A stretch of 5,202 nucleotides of DNA from Streptosporangiaceae bacterium (GCA_030038715.1 JASHSO010000556.1:1-5202); one strand, 5' to 3'; shown: positions 1-5,138, numbered from the stretch's first letter. Notes: generated by a model from the sequence alone, not told the origin. Program-made: numbers and translations.

Positions 1-613
1 GCTGCCGGCCGCCACTTCGATCCGTTCCACGGACCTGAGCTGGCGCCTCAGCCGACCCGGACGCCAGGTCAGCCACAGGAGCCGCAGCGAAAACCTGGGC
101 AGCTGACGAAGCCTCGGCCGGCTCCTGCCGTACCCGGTTCCGCGTAATGTCCGGTTTAGCTGGGCTATTCGTTCTATCGGGCGATGGTGCCAGCGCCTTC
201 GTCGCGCGCTCGGGCGGCGGCGGGACATGGGACTGGGCAAGGCCGGAGTCCGACGCGGGCCTAGACGACTGCAGCGGTACGCGCACGCCCCGGCCCTGGC
301 CGGCTGACTCGGAAGGGGGCAGCGCTGCATCGCCCGACCGACGCCAATCGGGTCGGCCGACGAGCTCGGCGTGGACCGGCCCGATGCAGTCATGGCCGTC
401 GAGAAGACCCGCTAACCTCTCTGCCTCCTCGGCGCCGATGCCAAACACGACGCGCGGCTGCCCCCATGGCTCCTCAAGCGAGTAGCCGACGTAACTCGAC
501 ACCGGCGGCAGCGGGTCGGCACCCAGGCCGTGCATGGTGCGCCAGTGTCCCCATGCTCGCTCAAGTGCATCGGCGGCTCGCCTCGCACGCTGGACAAGAT
601 CCGGATCACGCAT
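1..613 (-). CDS. Conserved-looking hypothetical protein, C-terminus cut off by window edge
   Basis: An open frame runs from ATG at 613-611 to the left edge without a stop, giving 204 codons and one extra base. A strong ribosome site, GGGGAGG at 629-623, lies 9 bases before the ATG. Residues 1-90 look like a compact domain: an Arg/Ala-rich helix (LVQRARRAADALERAWGHWR, residues 6-25), then VSSYVGYSLEEPWGQPRVVF (38-57), a helix AEEAERLAGLL (61-71) and HDCIGPVHAELVGRPDW (74-90). From about residue 95 it becomes a Pro/Ala/Ser-rich, probably disordered stretch with mixed charge. No signal peptide or membrane segment is seen. I recognise the style of N-terminal domain from actinobacterial hypothetical proteins but cannot name a family or function. 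Codon 67 is TTA (415-413), a rare codon in high-GC actinobacteria that makes a gene depend on the bldA tRNA in Streptomyces. The coding call is firm; the role is unknown. Confidence 0.82.
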   Translation of the reverse strand, partial: MRDPDLVQRARRAADALERAWGHWRTMHGLGADPLPPVSSYVGYSLEEPWGQPRVVFGIGAEEAERLAGLLDGHDCIGPVHAELVGRPDWRRSGDAALPPSESAGQGRGVRVPLQSSRPASDSGLAQSHVPPPPERATKALAPSPDRTNSPAKPDITRNRVRQEPAEASSAAQVFAAAPVADLASGSAEAPAQVRGTDRSGGRQ

Positions 614-622
614 GTGTGCGTA

Positions 623-629
623 CCTCCCC
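623..629 (-). promoter_or_regulatory. Ribosome binding site of the leftmost gene
   Basis: The minus strand reads GGGGAGG nine bases before the ATG at 613-611. This good Shine-Dalgarno match decides the start over the later in-frame ATG at 535-533 (residue 27). Confidence 0.7.
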
Positions 630-766
630 TCAGAGCGCCGCACGCACCGGCCGACAGGGGTCCGCACGGACTTCGCCCTCGCCTGTCGGCGCTGTCACCT
701 GGTCGAGGTGACGCGCGGGCGTGCCTCTGCCGTGCCGGCGCCAGGCCTCACACTGGCGTGGTGCAC

Positions 767-795
767 TCAGTATTGCGGTCACGCGCCTCGCGCAA
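767..795 (-). promoter_or_regulatory. Possible promoter for the leftmost gene
   Basis: On the minus strand TTGCGC (795-790) is followed, 17 bases later, by TACTGA (772-767). The spacing fits a housekeeping sigma promoter but the -10 match is poor. It would give a leader of about 145 bases before the ATG at 613. This is a weak inference from sequence alone. Confidence 0.22.
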
Positions 796-806
796 AGCCG
801 ATTACG

Positions 807-839
807 AAAAGTCGTTAGTTAACTACTGACAGTTACGAC
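807..839 (-). terminator. Dyad after the monooxygenase gene: possible terminator or operator
   Basis: Reading the minus strand from 839, GTCGT pairs with ACGAC (815-811), and AACT (834-831) can pair with AGTT (824-821), followed directly by TTTT (810-807). This begins 16 bases past the monooxygenase stop, where a terminator is expected. The same bases also contain the perfect DNA palindrome TAGTTAACTA (816-825), flanked at two bases distance by GTC and GAC. It could therefore be an operator for the gene downstream. The stem has a 5-base bulge, so the terminator reading is moderate at best. Confidence 0.4.
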
Positions 840-854
840 GCCTGGTGGCTTCGC

Positions 855-1994
855 TCAGGTGAGTGCGACGGCTTCGGCCCACGCGTCGTATTCGTAGATC
901 CACCGGCGGTCGATCAGCTGGCTGCCCGAGCTGTCGTAGCCCGCGCCTTGTCGCCTTGAGCCCAGCTGGACGCGCGCCGTCCTGTCCCGCCGAAGCCCCT
1001 CGTACGCGGCTAGCCCCCGCGGCACGCCAGCCGGACTCGCGCAGGCGCCCAGCAGCGTGGCCAGCGCCACCGCGTCCTCCAGAGCCTGGTTTACGCCCTG
1101 GCCCAGGTGCGGCAGCATCGGATGCGCCGCATCGCCCAGCAGCGTCAGCCGCCCGATGCTCCACCTGGGCAGCGGCACCCGGTCATACATCCCCCACTGG
1201 AACCCGCTGCCGCCCGGCCCGCTGATCGCGGCGATGACCTGCCCGATGATCGGGTCCCAGCCCGCGAAGTGCGCGGCCAGCGCCGCCGGGTCGCCGGGCG
1301 CCGACCATGATTCGCGGACCGCGGTATCCGACTGGACGAACCCCACGTAGTTCAGCAACTGCCCGGCACGCACCGGGAACACCAGGAAGTGCCTGCCCTC
1401 GCCCATCCACATCCGGATCGTGCCAGCCGGGTAGTCCGCCGGGCGCGGCACCAGGCCCCGGTAGGCCACCACCCCGGAGAACACCGGCTCGGCCGGAGCG
1501 ACCACGAACCCCTGCAGGACGGAGTGGATGCCGTCCGCCCCGATCACCACATCGGCCGTGGCGGTGCTCCCGTCGGCGAAGCCGACCGTGGCGCTGCTGT
1601 CATCCTGGCTGAAACCCGTGCACCGATACCCGGTCCGCACCGTGCTAGGCGGCAGTCGCCCGGCCAGCACTGCAAGCAAGTCGGCCCGGTGGATCCCGAC
1701 GTTCTGTCCTGGCACGGCGAACTGATAAGGCTCGTGCGGCATGACCCGGCCGTCGGAGAGCCGGAGCTGAGACGAGGAGTACCGTGCGCCCACCCGCCCG
1801 ATCCGTTCGCCAGCTCCGAGCCGCTCCAGCACCCGCAGCCCGTTCGGCGCCAGCGACACCCCCGCGCCGACCTCGGTTAGCCGCTGCGCCTGCTCATATA
1901 CCTGGACGTCGATCCCGGACTGCGCCAGCGCAACCGCCGCCGCGATCCCGCCGATCCCGCCGCCGACAACCACGGCCCGCAGCGCCACGTCCAT
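855..1994 (-). CDS. FAD-dependent aromatic-ring monooxygenase (salicylate / 3-hydroxybenzoate hydroxylase-like)
   Basis: This 379-residue protein is a complete group A flavoprotein monooxygenase, a cytosolic enzyme type that uses NAD(P)H and O2 to hydroxylate an aromatic or similar substrate. All three family motifs are present: the Rossmann FAD motif VVVGGGIGG (8-16) with the ribose-binding acid E34; the DG motif VVIGADGIHS (149-158); and the GD motif LTLLGDAAHPMLPHLGQG (283-300) followed by NQALEDA. Length is normal for the family. The stretch after the GD motif and the C-terminal WIYEYDAWAEA resemble salicylate 1-monooxygenase and 3-hydroxybenzoate 6-hydroxylase relatives, but the substrate cannot be read from sequence. 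The start is firm: GGAG (2004-2001) lies 6 bases before ATG, and an in-frame TAG at 2012-2010 blocks any upstream start. It runs in the same direction as bldC, 486 bases downstream of it. No ring-cleavage or other catabolic partner gene is visible. Confidence 0.93.
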   Translation of the reverse strand: MDVALRAVVVGGGIGGIAAAVALAQSGIDVQVYEQAQRLTEVGAGVSLAPNGLRVLERLGAGERIGRVGARYSSSQLRLSDGRVMPHEPYQFAVPGQNVGIHRADLLAVLAGRLPPSTVRTGYRCTGFSQDDSSATVGFADGSTATADVVIGADGIHSVLQGFVVAPAEPVFSGVVAYRGLVPRPADYPAGTIRMWMGEGRHFLVFPVRAGQLLNYVGFVQSDTAVRESWSAPGDPAALAAHFAGWDPIIGQVIAAISGPGGSGFQWGMYDRVPLPRWSIGRLTLLGDAAHPMLPHLGQGVNQALEDAVALATLLGACASPAGVPRGLAAYEGLRRDRTARVQLGSRRQGAGYDSSGSQLIDRRWIYEYDAWAEAVALT

Positions 1995-2009
1995 CCTCTT
2001 CTCCGGCGG

Positions 2010-2031
2010 CTAGCGCCCAGCTCCACGCTAG
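2010..2031. promoter_or_regulatory. Inverted repeat just upstream of the monooxygenase gene (candidate operator)
   Basis: CTAGCG (2010-2015) and CGCTAG (2026-2031) form a perfect 6-base inverted repeat with a 10-base centre. It ends 6 bases upstream of the ribosome site of the monooxygenase. Half-sites this far apart fit a dimeric helix-turn-helix regulator on one DNA face. No regulator gene lies next to it, so the role is inferred. Confidence 0.35.
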
Positions 2032-2274
2032 GCCCGCACCAGTTCGCCTGGCGGTTGGATTCACCGGTAGCGGCCGAGCCGAGCCGGTGTGATCTTCGCG
2101 GTGCGCCGCACGCGCCAGCCCAATGAAGCCACGAATCACTGGCGGCCCAGCGGCACGCTGCAAGTCCCAGCGAAGGGAAGGGACGGCAGTGGGTTTGAAC
2201 GACCGCCACGCCTGCGGCCTGGGCGGACCGATGATCCCCAGGCCCGCCTGACGGAAGAACGTGCTCAAGGCGAA

Positions 2275-2295
2275 CTCCTAGTCCGTGACTAGGAG
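2275..2295. promoter_or_regulatory. Perfect 21-base palindrome (candidate operator)
   Basis: CTCCTAGTC (2275-2283) and GACTAGGAG (2287-2295) are exact 9-base inverted repeats around CGT. This is the longest tight palindrome in the window. Length and symmetry fit a TetR- or MarR-type operator. On the minus strand its right arm supplies AGGAG 6 bases before a TTG at 2268-2266, so it might instead sequester a ribosome site of a short leader frame. It lies 281 bases upstream of the monooxygenase start. Confidence 0.45.
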
Positions 2296-2480
2296 GCTGG
2301 ATCGACCCCGGCAACTTCTGCTGACCGATTGCTCATCGCCGCGCCGCACGCGGAGCATGCCCCCCGATGCGGCGAGCTGGCCACCGGGGTCGACCCCCCC
2401 AACCTGCTTGGCATGTGCCGCTGCCTGACGCGCCGTGCACCAGTTTCCCGGGCGCTGCGCTGCCGGTCCGCGGCCATGCC

Positions 2481-2684
2481 CTATTCCGAGCGCTGCTGTG
2501 GGATACCTGCCAACAGAGCGCGGACCTCGGTTTCCCGGTACCGGCGGTGGCCGCCGAGCGTGCGGATGGACGTGAGCTTTCCGGCTTTTGCCCACCTTGT
2601 AACGGTTTTCGGGTCAACTCGGAACATCGTGGCGACTTCAGCCGGCGTTAGCAACGGCTCAGCCTCTGGTGTGCGTGCAGACAT
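2481..2684 (-). CDS. bldC: BldC, MerR-like developmental regulator
   Basis: The 67-residue product is a single-domain DNA-binding protein of the BldC family. In Streptomyces BldC holds back entry into development by binding direct repeats at many promoters as cooperative multimers. The helix-turn-helix spans LTPAEVATMFRVDPKTVTRW (12-31) and the wing is RTLGGHRRYR (41-50); unlike classical MerR proteins there is no long dimerising coiled coil or effector domain. From memory the Streptomyces protein is about 68 residues and nearly identical throughout, including the tail ALLAGIPQQRSE. The start at ATG 2684-2682 fits that length; the purine-rich run AGGAGGAGAGG (2703-2693) places GGAGAGG 8 bases before it. 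Vdh is divergent, 773 bases away. No terminator is obvious downstream. Identity is very secure; which genes it controls in this organism is not visible. Confidence 0.97.
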   Translation of the reverse strand: MSARTPEAEPLLTPAEVATMFRVDPKTVTRWAKAGKLTSIRTLGGHRRYRETEVRALLAGIPQQRSE

Positions 2685-2740
2685 GTTGACGGCCTCTCCT
2701 CCTGGACCGTATGACGATCCATGCTTCTTCTTGCGGTTGT

Positions 2741-2758
2741 GGCTCCTTTTAGGGAGCC
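2741..2758 (-). repeat. Hairpin in the probable bldC leader
   Basis: GGCTCC (2741-2746) and GGAGCC (2753-2758) form a perfect 6-base stem with a 6-base AT-rich loop. It lies 57 bases upstream of the bldC ATG and would be transcribed if the promoter proposed at 2789-2816 is used. The right side of the stem, read on the minus strand, carries AGGAGCC. It might affect leader stability or translation; no known riboswitch is recognised. Confidence 0.3.
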
Positions 2759-2788
2759 TGCGTTGGATGTCCTATATAGTCCGCTCAG

Positions 2789-2816
2789 ACCATATTGCCA
2801 TCACCAGCGGTGACAA
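2789..2816 (-). promoter_or_regulatory. Probable bldC promoter
   Basis: On the minus strand TTGTCA (2816-2811, five of six consensus bases) is followed after 16 bases by TATGGT (2794-2789, four of six). An alternative -10, TATATA (2778-2773), lies just downstream inside CTATATAG. This is an AT-rich pocket in otherwise GC-rich DNA. The start point would fall near 2782, giving a leader of about 100 bases before the bldC ATG. Confidence 0.42.
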
Positions 2817-3444
2817 GTCGACAACCGGGAGCAAAGTTTCTTTTGCGAGCCCTCGTAGGACGCAGCCACGGCTTGTCACGCTGCGTGATTCTAGCGACAC
2901 GCACCGTCGCAACGGGCGGATTCGGAAAAGTCATCCGCGCCTCTCATCAGATACTTAGCTCGGCTGCCGCACCGTCCTGCCCATCAGCCCAGTTGCCGAT
3001 CTCCTCCAGGTCAGCGTCCTAGGGCTGCAGGTAAGCGCCACGCTAGGCGCCGCGCAACACCCCCTCCCGTGCCCCGCCCCGACCGCAGCAGCCAGGCGGC
3101 AACCGTCCAGCCGCCTGATCCGGATGCGCTGCGCTGTTCGTGTGCAACCGGTCGAGGTCCTGTAATAATCCCCCATAGTGCTGCGACATAATCTGCTTCG
3201 ATCGCTTTTGGCCGACGCATCTCGCCTGCCCTGGTGGCGGCCCGCACCGTGGCGGCAGCGCCCGCGCAGAAAGCAGCAGAAACCCGCGCACTAGCGGCGC
3301 ATAAGACACCATGACTAATCGTGACATGCCGTACCCGTCCCAGCAAAGGGGTTACGGGTCGGTAGCACAGACTTGCGACCCAGGCCCGGCGATAGGCTGG
3401 GTGCCGATCCCGCGTCAAGGGCGACAGCGGGACGGGCTAGTGCC

Positions 3445-3449
3445 AGGAG
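3445..3449 (+). promoter_or_regulatory. Ribosome binding site that fixes the vdh start
   Basis: AGGAG at 3445-3449 lies 8 bases before GTG at 3458-3460. Starting there gives a protein of family length. The in-frame ATG at 3311 would add 49 residues with no likeness to the family. Confidence 0.7.
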
Positions 3450-3457
3450 CCACGCAC

Positions 3458-4549
3458 GTGACCACTGTCTTCGAGACCAGGCACGCTGACGGCCAGCTCA
3501 CCACCCCTGAGCAGGTCGTGTTCTGCCAGGACAGCAAGTCTGGCCTGCGCGCCATCATCGCCATCCACTCGACCGCACTCGGGCCAGCGCTCGGCGGCAC
3601 GCGGTTCTACCCCTACCCCGACGAGAACAGTGCGCTCGCCGATGTCCTGAATCTGTCCAGGGCCATGACCTACAAGAACGCGCTGGCCAGCCTCGACCAC
3701 GGTGGCGGCAAGGCGGTGATCATCGGCGATCCAGCGCAGGTCAAGTCCGAACCGCTGCTGCGAGCTTATGGCAGATTCATCGAGTCACTGAGCGGCCGCT
3801 ACATCACCGCGTGCGACATCGGCACCTACACCGAGGACATGGATGTCATCGCCAGGGAGACCTCGCATGTCACCGGCCGGACAGTGCCCAACGGCGGGGC
3901 CGGGGACTCCTCAGTGCTGACGGCGCGAGGTGTGTTCGCTGGGATGCAGGCAACCGCGGAGCATGTTTGGGGCAGCACCAGTCTTTCTGGCCGGACTGTC
4001 GGCATCGAGGGAGTCGGCAAGGTAGGCAGTCGGCTGGTGGATCACCTGATCGCGGACGATGCCCTGGTAGTCGTGTTCGATACAAGCGACAGCGCCATAG
4101 CGCGCGTGCGATCGCGGCATCCGCAGGTGATGGTCGCGGCGAGCCGCCGCGAATTGCTGGCCAGCCCGCTGGACGTCTATTCGCCTTGCGCGCTTGGCGG
4201 AGCCGTCAACGACGAGGCAGTCGATGTGCTCAGTGCCCGGATCATCTGCGGCGGCGCCAACAACCAGCTAGCTCACCCTGGCGTGGAGAAGATGCTGGCG
4301 GATCACGGTACCGTCTATGCGCCCGACTACGTGGTGAACGCTGGCGGCGTGATTCAGGTCGCAGACGAGCTGCACGGGTTCAGCTTCGAGCGGGCTAGTG
4401 CCAGGGCGGAGCAGATATTCACGACCACCCGTCAGATCCTGGTTGCGGCCGACGAGGACGGTGTACCGCCGGCCGTGGCCGCGGATCGGCTTGCCGAGCA
4501 CAGGATCGCCGAAGTAGGCCGGCTTCGCGGCATCTATCTGCGCACCTGA
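3458..4549 (+). CDS. vdh: Valine/leucine dehydrogenase (Glu/Leu/Phe/Val dehydrogenase family)
   Basis: This 363-residue cytosolic enzyme oxidatively deaminates branched-chain L-amino acids to 2-oxo acids, ammonia and NADH, opening valine, leucine and isoleucine breakdown. The family active-site signature is complete at 79-92 ([14 protein letters not shown]), with catalytic K85, substrate-side K73 in TYKN and D120 in ACDIGT. The C-terminal Rossmann domain has GVGKVG (185-190) and D208 at the end of the second strand, which favours NAD over [15 protein letters not shown] (264-274) and [16 protein letters not shown] (292-307) are typical of Val/Leu rather than Glu dehydrogenases. The sequence is close to Streptomyces Vdh as I remember it, about 364 residues. 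GTG is chosen as start because of AGGAG 8 bases upstream and because the family begins at this point. It is divergent from bldC and followed in the same direction by the DUF3073 gene. Valine is the likely main substrate, but leucine preference cannot be excluded. Confidence 0.94.
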   Translation: MTTVFETRHADGQLTTPEQVVFCQDSKSGLRAIIAIHSTALGPALGGTRFYPYPDENSALADVLNLSRAMTYKNALASLDHGGGKAVIIGDPAQVKSEPLLRAYGRFIESLSGRYITACDIGTYTEDMDVIARETSHVTGRTVPNGGAGDSSVLTARGVFAGMQATAEHVWGSTSLSGRTVGIEGVGKVGSRLVDHLIADDALVVVFDTSDSAIARVRSRHPQVMVAASRRELLASPLDVYSPCALGGAVNDEAVDVLSARIICGGANNQLAHPGVEKMLADHGTVYAPDYVVNAGGVIQVADELHGFSFERASARAEQIFTTTRQILVAADEDGVPPAVAADRLAEHRIAEVGRLRGIYLRT

Positions 4550-4590
4550 TGACGTCGCGAGACTCATCGGAGGCGTCGGCTGCCCAAAGT

Positions 4591-4608
4591 CAGGTACGGT
4601 TGTACCTG
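4591..4608 (+). terminator. Hairpin downstream of vdh (possible terminator)
   Basis: CAGGTAC (4591-4597) and GTACCTG (4602-4608) are exact 7-base arms around GGTT. The hairpin lies 42 bases after the vdh stop. No T-tract follows, so it would be a non-classical terminator, as is common in actinobacteria. Being a tight DNA palindrome, it could also be a protein-binding site. Confidence 0.4.
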
Positions 4609-4678
4609 TACGTCAGGCGAGCGCGCGTCCCGCTTCCGGTGGTGGAGCGGTGGCGGGTGCGCTTTGCGTGCATGAAAC

Positions 4679-4692
4679 CGCGAGCGTTCGCG
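4679..4692. repeat. Short inverted repeat upstream of the DUF3073 gene
   Basis: CGCGA (4679-4683) and TCGCG (4688-4692) are inverted around GCGT. It lies immediately before, and overlaps by three bases, the direct repeats at 4690-4725. It may be part of the promoter architecture or chance in GC-rich DNA. Confidence 0.25.
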
Positions 4693-4725
4693 TGGTAGAA
4701 GGCAGCATCGGCGTGGTACAGGGCA
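4690..4725 (+). repeat. Two direct repeats spaced 21 bases apart before the DUF3073 gene
   Basis: GCGTGGTAGAAGGCA (4690-4704) and GCGTGGTACAGGGCA (4711-4725) agree at 13 of 15 positions. Their 21-base spacing equals two DNA turns, so a protein bound to both would sit on one face. They lie 60-96 bases upstream of the DUF3073 start, where an activator or repressor site would be expected. No clear sigma promoter boxes are seen beside them. Confidence 0.4.
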
Positions 4726-4745
4726 ACTAGCGAGTGCGGTGACCA

Positions 4746-4762
4746 GGAACCCGTCGGGTTCC
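4746..4762 (+). promoter_or_regulatory. Perfect palindrome / leader hairpin before the DUF3073 ribosome site
   Basis: GGAACCC (4746-4752) and GGGTTCC (4756-4762) are exact arms around GTC; at DNA level the symmetry extends to eight bases either side of position 4754. It ends 7 bases before the ribosome site GGAGGGGG (4770-4777). In RNA it makes a strong 7-pair hairpin next to the ribosome site; in DNA it could be an operator. Confidence 0.45.
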
Positions 4763-4785
4763 GTACGTTGGAGGGGGTCGAGCCA

Positions 4786-5073
4786 ATGGGGCGCGGCCGA
4801 GCCAAGGCCAAGCAGGTCAAGGTGGCACGCCAGCTGAAGTACGGCGGCGGTGGCACGGACCTTGACCGGCTGCGGGCTGAGCTGGGCGTCGACACAGAGC
4901 AGCAGACCACTGACGGTAATTCCGGCTACCGGGACCGCAGCGATCGCTACGCCGTAGACGATGACTCAGTGGACGATGATGACGAGGAAGAGGACTGGGG
5001 CGTGGACGGTGACCTCGGCGGATATGCCCCCGAGCACCTGATCCCGCAGTCCAGCTCATCGTCCGGGGCATGA
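4786..5073 (+). CDS. DUF3073 family protein
   Basis: The 95-residue product has the hallmark N-terminus of the actinobacterial DUF3073 family: a basic opening MGRGRAKAKQVKVARQLKYG (1-20), then GGTDLDRLRAELG (22-34). The rest is a low-complexity tail with an Asp/Glu-rich block (58-76, including DDDDEEED) and a Ser-rich end. The strongly basic head and acidic tail suggest a small, partly disordered protein that may bind nucleic acid, but no function is established. ATG at 4786 is chosen because GGAGGGGG (4770-4777) lies 8 bases upstream and family members begin MGRGRAKAKQ; a TTG at 4768 would add six residues and overlap the ribosome site. It converges on purM with a 34-base gap. In Streptomyces, as I recall, this family also sits beside purM and vdh. 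Confidence 0.93.
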   Translation: MGRGRAKAKQVKVARQLKYGGGGTDLDRLRAELGVDTEQQTTDGNSGYRDRSDRYAVDDDSVDDDDEEEDWGVDGDLGGYAPEHLIPQSSSSSGA

Positions 5074-5095
5074 CACTGGCCAGCTAAGCGCAGGT

Positions 5096-5138
5096 TGTCC
5101 GGCTGCCTCAGGCAGGGTGTCGACCGGTGAGCCGGACA
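5096..5138. terminator. Nested inverted repeats at the convergent DUF3073/purM junction (possible two-way terminator)
   Basis: TGTCCGGCT (5096-5104) and AGCCGGACA (5130-5138) are exact 9-base arms with a 25-base loop. Inside it CTGCC (5103-5107) and GGCAG (5111-5115) form a second stem, overlapping the outer one by two bases, whose loop is the purM stop codon. The site sits where transcripts from both sides must end. No T-tract follows in either direction, and the outer arm lies within purM codons, so this is moderate evidence only. Confidence 0.35.

Larger units (their letters stand above)
1995..2480. other. Gene-free spacer between bldC and the monooxygenase gene
   Basis: I see no convincing gene in these 486 bases. 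Open frames exist on both strands but their translations are Arg/Pro/Gly-rich and none matches a family I know. The spacer holds three palindromic elements: the 22-base repeat at 2010-2031, the 21-base palindrome at 2275-2295, and the 12-base palindrome GGGGTCGACCCC at 2386-2397. No T-rich terminator follows bldC. It probably carries the promoter and leader of the monooxygenase gene, though no clear -10/-35 pair stands out. Confidence 0.55.
2685..3457. other. Long divergent spacer between bldC and vdh
   Basis: These 773 bases lie between two genes transcribed away from each other. The bldC-proximal part holds the probable bldC promoter and leader hairpin. In the vdh-proximal part, possible -10 boxes on the plus strand are TGTAAT (3161-3166) and CATAAT (3187-3192), neither with a good -35. 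GATAGGCT (3391-3398) lies closer to the gene, with TTGCGA (3373-3378) only 14 bases upstream of TAGGCT. ACCCGT (3333-3338) and ACGGGT (3354-3359) can form a hairpin with extra CCC/GGG pairing inside. I found no protein-coding frame I can defend. The length leaves room for a small RNA or a short unannotated gene. Confidence 0.5.

Noticed and set aside
147..829. Plus-strand frames at 147-485, 466-711, 530-829 and 534-818
   Set aside because: Those left of 613 are shadows of the minus-strand leftmost gene; the rest is Arg/Pro-rich with no ribosome site or motif.
863..1880. Several plus-strand frames antisense to the monooxygenase, including 163 codons at 1389-1880
   Set aside because: They are opposite-strand shadows of a gene whose motifs are complete and unambiguous.
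1894..2268. Minus-strand frame from TTG at 2268 with AGGAG six bases upstream
   Set aside because: The ribosome-site match is part of the 2275-2295 palindrome, the product is unrecognisable, and the last 100 bases overlap the monooxygenase N-terminus in another frame. It is kept only as a possible short leader frame.
2329..2958. Long plus-strand frame of 209 codons
   Set aside because: It runs antisense across bldC and its promoter; the product is Arg/Ser-rich with no family features, and bldC on the other strand is certain.
2023..3048. Eleven-base direct repeat CCACGCTAGGC at 2023-2033 and 3038-3048
   Set aside because: A few shared 11-mers are expected by chance in about 5 kb, and the flanks do not match.
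3011..3418. Minus-strand frames in the bldC-vdh spacer (3011-3418 and 3043-3327)
   Set aside because: No ribosome site, no recognisable motif, and composition typical of random GC-rich frames. An internal ATG at 3189 gives MSQHYGGLLQDLDRLHTN with tandem TTA codons, but there is no support beyond the frame itself.
3811..4398. 195-codon frame inside vdh in another plus frame
   Set aside because: Shadow of vdh with an Arg/Gly-rich product; the vdh frame carries all catalytic motifs.
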